64,000 bases of DNA from Sthenelais limicola (Eukaryota > Annelida > Polychaeta > Phyllodocida > Sigalionidae). The notes under the pieces are model-generated. The model saw only the letters and a list, made by a program, of their open reading frames with translations, had not been told where the DNA came from and made no database searches. Positions within the stretch are counted from its first letter, which is position 1. The number at the start of each line of letters is the position of its first letter. Both the position numbers and the translations under genes were made by a program. The stretch is taken from assembly GCA_942159475.1 (NCBI GenBank), contig OW804096.1:131306941-131370940 (forward strand), written 5' to 3'. Below are positions 36,089 through 45,596 of the stretch, piece by piece.

Positions 36089-38258
36089 TAAAATACAGCT
36101 ATATATGTGGTGCATGTAAGCGTTGTGTTTAATGATATTAATTATGGAATTATTCGAATATGTGATTTGTAAGTTTCTTTAAGCTTTTTTAAAGGGAATT
36201 TAACAGGTTCCATCGTGCATGGGGGAGGTATAAAGATGTAATAAACTAATGGTATTAGAGAATAAAATAGATATTTAAATGGGATGTAATGGGATAATAC
36301 CTATGATAATTCTTGATAGACAATGTTAAGAAATAATACAGCCTAATAGGCTCAGTTGCTGTGAGACAATATTATATATTCATGCTAAGTTTGAATGATA
36401 AAGTATAGGGGTAGCTCAGCTGTAAAGGTAGAGAAGATCTTTCATTATAGGCTATTTTAATGAACCCAACGCTCACTCAATATACCATAATACACAATAA
36501 GCACAGGTATAGATGTCCTTACTCTAGGCTATTAAAATATAGTACAATAATCAAGTAAAATCCCAATAATACCTGTAGTCGAATGGTCCCTCTGTTCTAA
36601 ATAAAGATATAGAAGAGTATTACTGCCCAGCGTAAATGAAATCACAACACCTACCTGATTACGAATACAAGAATACAATGTGTAAAATAAAATAACTCAC
36701 AGATATTTACCTGATTCCAACTCTCAGAAAGCTCTGCCTCCCCATGTCTGTCCCTATATCTTATAGTATAGAGGATTAGGCCGTGTGGTCCATCAGCTAT
36801 AATTAAAATATATGGATGATTGTCAATTACCAAAAACAAGGCTGTGCCGATCTCTCAATGCATCAGGAACCCTTAAGATGCTAAAACTAGGGGTCATTCT
36901 GTTATAACAGGTGCATTGAATGCAAAGAGATGTGCTTTAGCTGAAGGCATTATTATCGCTCTCAAAGAATCCTTACCTTGGAGAATTATACATCCTAGTC
37001 CAAGCTGCATGGTGAATGCTGGTGTCTTTACTTCAGTAGAATGATAAACCTTCAGTCTAAAGGCGACCCGGAACTGTCTCATGGACAGAAGTTCATTTAG
37101 TCCAAGACTTGCCCAGGGCCCAGTGAGGTTTCTTTTGTCTTGACTGTGTAAGCGGCTAATATTATGAGTTTGGTTCTTGTTGCATTTATAATGGGTATCC
37201 ACTATACGAGTATAACCATCATTTCATTGTTGCTATTGATTTACAATTGTTTTTGTGTTCGAAGATTGTATGAAATATATGATGATTTATGATATAATAT
37301 CATTGTATGAAATATATCATAAACTGAAAATAGCCACGCTGTTCACACTTCTATACCATGCAGGAGCAAATAACATTCATTGATCGATTTTCATAGATGG
37401 TATGTGGTGTGTTTCAGGGAAATGAGTCACAAGTCGGAAAATTGATATTTTTCAACGTGATTTATTCACAAGATCTCTTAGTAGTAATGTTCCGATTTTT
37501 GCAGGGCTTAGCGCCTTCAATCGTATGAATTTATGTACCAAATCTCAAGACAGTGTATATATAACATCCTTGCATTTTGAAGGTCATTATATGGAGTATA
37601 TTTAATAACTTTACTCGTAATTGCCCTCCCAGAAATATTTCAAACTTTTTGTCAAACATAAAAATATCAAACTTAAAATATAGAAATATATATTACCTAT
37701 GTCCTACTGTTTACTCTCATTGGAATCGGATTGATCTCATCTTTTCAGATATGATAATATCTCAAAATCCAATTTTCGCGACTTGTGACTTATTTTCCTA
37801 AAACACCTCACATATGCATTCTGTATACATATTCGACATTAAACCATCCGCATTATTAAGATTTGAGAGAAAGAAATGAAAATAATCTTATCTACAGGGT
37901 AGAATTCATCTAATGCCAACTTGGAGTTGTACACATGGGGAGGACGCTGGTATATGGTCTGACCACATATATGACTCAGTGTTGGGGCCCACATCCTTTT
38001 GACACTTGCACCGACTTCAGTGCTGTACTAGCTTGACCTAACTTCCTAAGGCTTAGCCAAACGTCTTTGTCTGCTTGAGACTTGAGAGGATTTGCATCAT
38101 CTATTTATTAAAATGAAAATCGTAAGATTCTGGATTGAATAAAACATGAAAAAAGGCATGGCACCTCTGTCTTCCCACTCCCTCTAGTCCCTAGATCTTG
38201 GGCTAGATCTATATTATGTTTTCTAACTCTATCCCCTTATAACTGTTTATAATACCCA

Positions 38259-38492
38259 CTCTCTGTCCATCTCTATCCCGGCTCTCTATCCCTCTCTAAT
38301 CCCACCCTCTGTCTCTCTGAATTCCCGCTCTCTCTCTCTCTCTATCCCCGCTCTATCCCCGCCCTCTGTCCCTCTGAATCCCTGTTCTCTGTCCCTCTCT
38401 ATCCCCGCTCTCTACCCCTCTCTATCCCCGCCCTCTGTCCCTCTGAATCCCCGCTCTCTGTCCCTCTCTATCCCCGCCCTCTTTCCCTCTAA
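38259..38492. repeat. CT-rich minisatellite (CTCTATCCCCGC-like)
   Basis: A run of imperfect units such as CTCTGTCCCTCTCTATCCCC and CGCCCTCTGTCCCTCTGAAT on a polypyrimidine strand, inside the nested element. It is the longest strand-asymmetric tract in the window and has no coding capacity. Confidence 0.8.
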
Positions 38493-38779
38493 ATGCCTCG
38501 TTCCCAAGGCTCACGCATTCTGTGCGAGATACATGCAATTTGTCAATATCTCATGCTTAAATTTAAGCTTTAAAATCTCACGCACAAAATTAAATCTAGC
38601 TAGGCAAATCAGTTATGTAGTTTTTTCGTTGGAAATTCATTTGAATGGCATATCAAATACCAACAAATCGCCAACATTCAGATATACACATGTGGGTGCA
38701 TATTTCTCGTAGCCAATCAGTCATGAGAAAATCAATAAAGAGTATGCAAGAAGAACAGCCCGCCGTTGTCTTTTATACA

Positions 38780-38960
38780 CAGTGTTGCCACTCAGATTCT
38801 ACCCAGAAAAGAACAGAATTCAGCAAAATGAAGGAACACCAGACCCTCAACAAAAGTATAAACGTGTATGATAAGTAAAAGTATAAATAGTTTAATCTTT
38901 AGTAAAAATAAGTATCTTCAAGTCACATACCACTGTTTCAAAAGGCATTTTCATTCACTA
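38780..38960 (+). repeat. Fragment related to the 45.6-kb terminal-inverted-repeat element
   Basis: CAGTGTTGCCACTCAGATT, the later AAAAGTATAAA words and CTGTTTCAAAAGGC match, in order, the left end of the element at 45597. No matching right end was found nearby, so this is a partial or decayed copy nested inside the PLE-inserted element. Confidence 0.6.
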
Positions 38961-39488
38961 AATTCTAAGAAAAAGTTTTCACCATGATTATAAAAGAGTT
39001 CCCCCTTATAAGGGCTTTTGTTAAGTTTGAAAGTATAGGATGAGAAAAGAGGAGGAAGGTTCCCAAGCAGTAGATGGATTCCCGATAAAGATCCAAATCC
39101 TGTTAATTCATTTTATGTTTGCCTAAATCTATTTCTATGATATTGGGATAGTTCTCTATTTTACAATAGGCCCATATATTAGTGAATGAATACTTTACAG
39201 ATTTTTGAATATTGGCATATACTTGACTTAATTAGAGTGGTTCACATTGATTTTCTATAATATACATTTTGCCTTTGTCATGTCATGTTTTGCTTATTAA
39301 TGTTAAATTGTATTTACCTGAAAGCCGAATTGCATCAATTCAAATGTAATATGCCAAGATCTCTAATATAAACCTTATCAAATTTGAATCAGAAGCAGTA
39401 AAGTTCCTACAGGATTCGGATTGATAGAGGATTTTCAAACCTTTGTCATGATGTATTGGCCATAAAGTAAAAAGAATGTGCGGTTAAA

Positions 39489-39745
39489 AATATCAACGTT
39501 GATTTATCAGTAAGTTAATGTTAAAAAATTGACATACAAAATATTAACGTTGATTGACCATGAAGTAAATGTTAAAAAGATGACGTAAACATCATCAACG
39601 TTGATTGATGGGTAAATTAATGTTAAAAAAATGACGTAAAAAATATCAACGTTGATTTATCAGTTAATTAATGTTAAAAAAATGACGTGAAATATATCAA
39701 CGTTGATTGATCAGTAAGTTAATGTTAAAAAACTGACATCAAAAG
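39489..39745. repeat. 51-bp tandem repeat, five copies
   Basis: AACGTTGAT recurs at 39495, 39546, 39597, 39648 and 39699, an exact 51-bp period. Each is followed by GTTAAAAA(A) and a TGAC word. It forms part of the right subterminal region of the nested element. Confidence 0.9.
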
Positions 39746-39952
39746 TGTTAATGTTAAGTCAACATTAACTTAATGTTGAGAAGTTAATGTTAAGAAATTA
39801 ACGTTCAGTTAATGTTGAATTGACACAAATATTATAATGTTAACCAGATTAACGTGAAATTGAGGTTAAATTCACGTCAAAACATTGACGTTAATAAATT
39901 CACCTTTGATTGACGTGAATCAACGTTAATTTAACGTGAATTGTTACCTGGG

Positions 39953-40243
39953 AAGTCATGCCAAATACAATACGTGGGACAAACAAAAAACAATGTCATC
40001 TCCAGATTTGGCAACCACTTCTTTGATATAGACAAGAACAACGACACAACAGTGGCTCGGCACCTGAATAGTTCTCATCCAAATATCAAAGACAAATGGT
40101 CAAACATCTCAATCTCCATCCTCTCGTTGATCTCAGCAGACTCAGAAAGTGAGACTGCTAGACAACGCAGAAACTCAGAGGAGAAGAGATGGATCACCAG
40201 ACTACAAACAATGGTACCCAGGGGACTAAATATCTTGGATTGA
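39953..40243 (+). pseudogene. PLE GIY-YIG endonuclease, C-terminal fragment
   Basis: The frame resumes after the nested element with KSCQIQYVGQTKNNVISRFG, the GIY-YIG core in its Penelope form (YVGxT). It continues through HLNSSHP and ERRWITRLQTM-like sequence (EEKRWITRLQTMVPRGLN), ending at the stop at 40241-40243. The endonuclease nicks target DNA to prime reverse transcription. Catalytic Tyr, Arg and Glu candidates are present, but the upstream NLIYLITC half is 4.4 kb away, so no intact protein can be made from this copy. Confidence 0.85.
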
Positions 40244-40246
40244 TAA

Positions 40247-40280
40247 ACAATGACATTTTCAACCATTACGTTCAAAATAT
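40247..40280. repeat. PLE inverted repeat, right copy
   Basis: Perfect 34-bp reverse complement of 33206-33239, starting three bases after the stop codon of the PLE frame. Confidence 0.85.
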
Positions 40281-40611
40281 AGTCTCTTACGAAAATGCCT
40301 CCCTTAGGCTACGACTAGTGCTGTTACTAGTTCGGACCACGGTCCTACCACTGTTCTACCTACCTTCAATAATTGCTTATCTCCCTAATACGAGACAGGC
40401 AATAAGGGCGACACTCAGTCGCCAGAAGGACTGTCTCCTTATAAGGGACAGTAGCTCAAATGGTCCCACTCTAGTATTTAACAATCGAACCTAGGGACAC
40501 CATTATATTTATCAAGTGTCACTAAATATAAAAACTTAATTAACTGGTAATTAACCTTAAAATACTGGGCCCAGTGTTAACCTATAGTTAACCAACGCGG
40601 CCAAACTAGCG

Positions 40612-40638
40612 CCTGACGAGACCTTATAAGGTCGAAAC
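40612..40638 (+). ncRNA. Hammerhead-ribozyme-like core in the PLE 3' region
   Basis: CTGACGA, a perfect 5-bp stem with a TATA loop (GACCT TATA AGGTC), then GAAAC: the conserved CUGANGA / stem II / GAAA core of hammerhead ribozymes. Penelope elements are known to carry hammerheads in their terminal regions. I could not draw convincing stems I and III with a UH cleavage site in the flanks, so activity is doubtful. Confidence 0.5.
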
Positions 40639-40938
40639 CACACAGAAACCCCATGTGATGTGACTGAAAACATTATATTTTATTATAATCTCATACAGTT
40701 CATCAAATTACTCGGATCTAATTCTATAGACAGACCGAGTCCTACGGGACTCACTTGACCAAACCCGAGTTGTTACAACAATGCGGATGAGGTCACAATC
40801 GGGGTTACCATACTCACTAAGCAACAACAACAGTTGCCCAGGTGAGCTCAGGTAGAATGTTCGTTTCTGAGGCCCAGCCTCAGTTGTGGTAGCGCTATCC
40901 AGGTGAAACACACGTCCCACCTTACATTGGTTTATATT

Positions 40939-42480
40939 AATGGTACATGTATATTTATGCGTTATACAATTCCTATGAATATATGACAGATAGAAAGTAA
41001 ATAATGAGTGATATGGAGTGATACGTACGTTGATGAGAATGGATTGGAACAAATTAGCATCATTTCAAAGAAACATTGTGTTTAAAGAGGTAAGAGGTAT
41101 CGAGGCATTGACAATATGCATGTATCTATTATAGTGTTTGTCCTGTATCCTGGTTGCTCTTCCACGTGTTAGCCATTACAGTCATAAAATTGTGTTTGTC
41201 AATTCATGAAGTTCCCTTATGGGAAAAAACGTTAATACAATGAATTTAGGCCTGGTCCTACATAGGAATTTTCTGGGTAAAACATAGGCCTTGATAAGCA
41301 CAACATGACCCATGTAAAAAAAAAGAATTGGAATTAATACTCAATAGTGTTTTTAAACCACAATTTATTCTATTCTTTTTTTAATATTGAATTTTTTAAT
41401 AGGTCAATGGTAGATCTACATTATACTTTTATAGGGCCTACATGTAGTTACGTACGTTAGGCCTATATAGTTTACCTTCTTTTTTCCAACAGTTTATCAC
41501 AGGCCTAGGCCCATAAAAAAACACTGTCATATGCACGGCTGCAGGCGGGAGTTCAAGGAACTAATGCATGAAAAATAAGGAGTCACAATAATTTTTTCAA
41601 ACTTTGTCTTGAGAAAGAACATGGTTGTGGGATACCAAAAAGCAAAAAGAAATGGATCTCAGCATATTTTTTTCTCATTTTATAGACCACCAAAGTTTAG
41701 TATTGAAGTCTGGGGGGAAAATGGATATTTTCTCAGTTTTTTTTCAGACAGACGAATAAGATTTTTCAGTTGAAATGTCTTCTAAACATAGGTACAATAC
41801 AGGTTTACCCGCATGCATGAAAGAACAGGGTATCAACATATTTTGAAAGATATTATTTAGTGTTGAAAATCTTCAATATTCCTGTTTTTAACTCATCGGG
41901 ATGCAAATTCAGTTGAATAACTTTTTAAAAAAGCTGGTGACCCCCACTTTTTATTGCTTGAAAGGGTAATTCAATATGTTAGCTATGTCTATAGAGATTT
42001 TTAGGAAAAAGTTATTTTCAGTTATTTTTTAATACTGAAAAAAAACGAAAAAAATTGTCCTTTTCTCATAGACTTCTATAGTGAAACGCCATAAATTTCA
42101 GTGCTCCCTGAAATGAAAACTAACCCGATGACATAATGCTTTTATTGACTCTTTGGATTCACATAACCTTGTTCTTTCACAAGGCAAAGTTTAAACAAAA
42201 TGTTATTTTCAGTTTTTTTTCCATGTTGAACACTATTATATAGTTTATCTCTTTAATATTAAGTTTTCCATTTTAAGTTTTTTTTTAAAAAATTCAACAA
42301 TTTATCATTGAAAAAACGTAATTCATTTGGCCTTGTTATCAAATAAAATTCGGCTATTGCGCACACGAGGTGAATTAATCTTTTAAACACGTATTGGTTT
42401 TGTGAGAATTGAACACACCCTTCATGTCCTAGTTTTCAGCCGGTGGTAAATTTCTCCCTTTCTGTCGTGTCAGAACAACA
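40939..42480. other. Intergenic region upstream of DPM2
   Basis: AT-rich non-coding sequence with many poly-A/T tracts (41570-42320). No coding segment, RNA gene or defined repeat was recognised. Confidence 0.5.
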
Positions 42481-42489
42481 ACTTCCGGT
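42481..42489. promoter_or_regulatory. ETS-type site in the putative DPM2 promoter
   Basis: ACTTCCGGT is the reverse complement of the ETS/GABP consensus ACCGGAAGT. It lies about 105 bases upstream of the proposed DPM2 start codon. Such sites are common in core promoters of housekeeping genes. Confidence 0.4.
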
Positions 42490-42592
42490 CTGTCTGTGTA
42501 GGCTTCCCAAATCCACAGACACAGTACAAGTATCGTCATCGAGATTCTTAAAGACTCGTGTTATCCTGTACCAAAGTTGGCCTGCCTTAAAG

Positions 42593-45229
42593 ATGGTTTG
42601 TTTGGTTTGATTCATACACATCTAACGATCATTGACCGGTAAATATCGGTGTTTAGCGGAGTATCTAGATATCATTAGGCTATTATCGCTCTTCAAGAAA
42701 GCCTGAAAGGTTTACTACTACTAGGCCTAGCCCTAGGTGGAAGGGAGAGAGCCCACCGTTTGAGTTGAGACAGGTTAGGTAGAAACCGTCACCTTGTTGC
42801 GGCGCCCTGGCTCAAGTCAGTGGACATATTGTGGCTATGTTAATCCTTTGTAATTCACTGAAGGTTGGATAGTTAGATCGATAATATAATAAATTGCTGT
42901 TTAATATGACCCGTGGACAATCAACGTTTAACTTTAATTTGTTGGTATAGTTAGGACATAGTTCCAGTCTAGTTTCGAAGTGTTTGTGAAGTATTTGGGG
43001 GAATTAATTTGTAACCATTTATGTCTAATAGTAATTGAAACTTATGAGTGCCCTTGTATTTCAGTCTAACATTATTTAGATATTTATCATAATATAATTA
43101 GGGTTTTTTTACCCCCCTTTTTAAACCCCCATCTACTCTCATAAGTCATTTCCTTTTGTTTTGGAGACCAATAATGTACGGTACGGTACTTGAAATGTGT
43201 GTGTGTATTGGATTCCTTGGGGGATTAAAAATGACCAGAGAGCCCTATATGAAGCTTGGAGATCTAGGCCTATTGTATGCTTTCTGCAGGGACAGGTGTA
43301 GGCCTACTATAGCGCCACAAGTGTGAAGCGGTGGCAAAATGCATGATATACGGTACGTACGTGAAAGCCTACAGTCAACTCTCTCTCTTTAGTACCGTAC
43401 CGTAGGCCTACCATACGTTATATACCGGTACCTCCCTGACCCTGGTAAGATGCACTGAACACTAGTAAGCGGCATCATTTTCGAGTACTTTTCGAATACC
43501 GTACTTGGATCTCTACTTACTTCCATTATAAATAAAGCATCAACATGATTTATGAGATACTAGTATTAGTAGATGTATTTTATTACATTCCCCACTTTTC
43601 TTTTTACCGCACAGTAGGCCTACACAATGGCGGCAAATTTCTGTGTGATGGTAGCATCACCAGTGATGATATTCACCACTAAAATATGACCATTCGATTT
43701 TGTAACTTCAGGGGGTAATATCTTGCCTAAGATTACACCACCTTAAGAACTTTGCCTCAGTCAGTAAGGCAACCAAAAGCAATACCGTACATCACTCTAA
43801 GAACTTAGGCAACCGAAAGCAACCAATTATTGGCTATGACAATCAAGCCAACTCTCAGTGGGTGCATTCGGGAAGCAAATCTCATGAAATTGACTGGGTA
43901 CTAGGCCTACCGGTGCCAATGCTTTTTGATTGATTCCCAATCTGCCAGGTTCCCCTTTTAACGCCAAGTCACTTTGTAACCTTTGGGAAATTTTAATTAT
44001 AAAATAAAATTATCTACTGCATTTATAATCAAGGGTCGGGTGTCGGAGGTGCAAGGGGCCTACATGGGGCTAGGTAGGTCTATCACAGCCTGGGACGAAA
44101 AAAGTCGGCTTTCCACTATTGGACCTGTTGGTCAGTCTGTCATTCAAAATATTGCACCCGGCTACCAGCGAGTGCCCTCCCACCCAAGGCACCCGTCAGC
44201 ACCAGAACAAGGCATGGCGGTGATGACAGGGCCATCTTACTGATACATACACCCCTTGTATTATAATTTAATTGTTGACAAAAGTAGTTAGCCAATAGGA
44301 AGCGGTGGCTGTGCTGGAAGGCCACAGGCAATCCACCAGCCTACCACTATTTTAAGGCGGTCTCAAAACAGATTGTAATATTATAGAACCCATATGGGCC
44401 TCTCTTTCCGTTCTTATTTGCTAAACCCAAATATCTTAAAGTAATCTTAAATCCTCATTATTTTGGATTTCAAATAGATTTCCGTGTTCAATTTTGCAAG
44501 TATTCACACGTGGCCTGGGTTAAACACCATTCTTGATATCAAATATGATTAATTGCAGATTGATTTCAAAGAGGCACAAGTCCACCTCAGCTGTTGCGTG
44601 TGATGGGGTTGTTGCAGTGTTATTAACCAGAGATACATTTCTGTTGTTTTTTGTTTTAGGCGACTGGAACAGATCAAGCTGCTGGCTATGCGATGGTTTC
44701 CTTGGCTGTGGCAATATTTTCTTACTACACTCTATGGGTCGTCATTCTGGTAAGACTTTTATTCCTTCAACCCAGTGTAAATATTACAAGTAATCATTCC
44801 CATTGGAAATACAACGTTGTTGCATTTAAACCTGTACGTCCTGTTATTATATTATTGTTGTTACATTATCAAATCATTCAAGATGGTGAAGCAAACGTTC
44901 AATACCCAGTGGTGAAGAACTGACAAATAATTAATGGGAAATTCCATTTCAGCCCTTCGTAGACGGTAGTCATGTAATTCGTTCCTTCTTCCTGCCTCCT
45001 GCCTACGCCCTGGTTATCCCACTAGCAGCTGGTGTGGTGCTACTTCTTGGAATAGGTATGTCCTCCTTTCTTACCACTCCAGAATAAATAAAATATAATT
45101 TATCAGGAACTTTGATGCAATTAACTTTGACAGTTTGATGCAATTAACTGTCTTACGATTTTCATTTCAGGTGCATTCATAGCTGCAATCACATTGAAAA
45201 ACAAATCTAAGAAGGCCAAATCAAGTTGA
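42593..45229 (+). CDS. DPM2: DPM2, regulatory subunit of dolichol-phosphate mannose synthase
   Basis: Coding exons: start codon at 42593-42595 (tentative), 44660-44749, 44953-45055, 45171-45229 (TGA 45227-45229); 84 residues, the length of human DPM2. Exon 2 begins [15 protein letters not shown] and gives helix 1 ([13 protein letters not shown]). Exon 3 has [20 protein letters not shown] and helix 2 ([14 protein letters not shown]). Exon 4 ends in a Lys-rich tail, [11 protein letters not shown]. In vertebrates DPM2 is an ER membrane protein that stabilises the catalytic DPM1 with DPM3, and also supports GPI-GlcNAc transferase. Exon 2 opens directly at residue 2, so the first exon must end in ATG followed by GT. 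In human DPM2 intron 1 also falls between codons 1 and 2. AAGATG|GTTTGT at 42590-42601 fits and lies below an ETS-type site, but the exact first exon is an inference. Identity is certain from exons 2-4. Confidence 0.93.
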
Positions 45230-45291
45230 TATTGTAACAATTTTGTAATCAGTGTGATATCTATATATTTAATACCCATACATTTGTTGTA

Positions 45292-45297
45292 AATAAA
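45292..45297 (+). terminator. DPM2 poly(A) signal
   Basis: AATAAA 63 bases after the stop codon; a second copy follows at about 45310. This gives a short 3' UTR. Confidence 0.7.
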
Positions 45298-45596
45298 GAT
45301 CTGTATAGAATAAAATATACCTATAGAAATTGCGTTTTCTTTGTTCTATTATAAAACCCTGAAATGCCCCGCTTCTCTTACCATAAGCATTTGTTAAAAT
45401 ACGTTTTGAATTTCCCTTAAATATTACATTCTACTCGAGGTTCTGTAGTAATTATACATGCCTCTACAAAACAGCCTGGTAACAGATGGGGGAGGATTAA
45501 CATGTGGGTTGTATAGGTGGGCCGGGTAGTACACCTCTTTGTGGTAACTGGCTACTCCAGCCAGTTTTGCATGAATGCCTCATTGTATGTATACAT

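Larger units (their letters stand above)
35527..39952. mobile_element. 4.4-kb non-coding DNA element nested in the PLE
   Basis: It is bounded by perfect 12-bp terminal inverted repeats, CCCAGGTAACAA at 35527-35538 and TTGTTACCTGGG at 39941-39952. The flanks are AA on both sides (35525-35526 and 39953-39954), consistent with a 2-bp target duplication. Removing the element plus one AA (4,428 bp, a multiple of three) closes the PLE frame and restores a CxxC spacing before the GIY-YIG core. Both ends, about 350-450 bp each, are dense in AACGTT and TTAACG words. No transposase is visible, so it is probably non-autonomous; the superfamily is unknown. Confidence 0.75.
33211..40921 (+). mobile_element. 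Penelope-like retroelement (PLE), interrupted by a nested DNA element
   Basis: The element is flanked by a 17-bp direct repeat, TTACATTGGTTTATATT, at 33194-33210 and 40922-40938, read as its target-site duplication. The coding part runs 33351-40243 on the + strand: N-terminal region, reverse transcriptase, then a GIY-YIG endonuclease, the order typical of endonuclease-positive Penelope elements. It is disrupted by one frameshift near 33690 and by a 4,426-bp insertion at 35527-39952. A 34-bp perfect inverted repeat frames the coding region (33206-33239 and 40247-40280). About 680 bases of 3' non-coding sequence follow, with a hammerhead-ribozyme-like core. It sits about 290 bp downstream of the last exon of the gustatory-receptor-like gene. 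Confidence 0.85.

Noticed and set aside
36405..36440. tRNA-like box A (GGGGTAGCTCAGCTGTAAAG).
   Set aside because: No box B or cloverleaf follows within tRNA distance. At most it is a decayed tRNA-derived SINE head, too weak to list.
35532..39955. The 4.4-kb interruption of the PLE as a spliceosomal intron (CAG|GTAACA donor at 35531).
   Set aside because: The right boundary has no AG acceptor that keeps the PLE frame. The segment has perfect 12-bp inverted termini and flanking AA, which fit a transposon.
40708..41052. 114-codon minus-strand open frame at the PLE right end.
   Set aside because: It spans the PLE boundary and the target-site duplication and has no recognisable motif. An accidental open frame.
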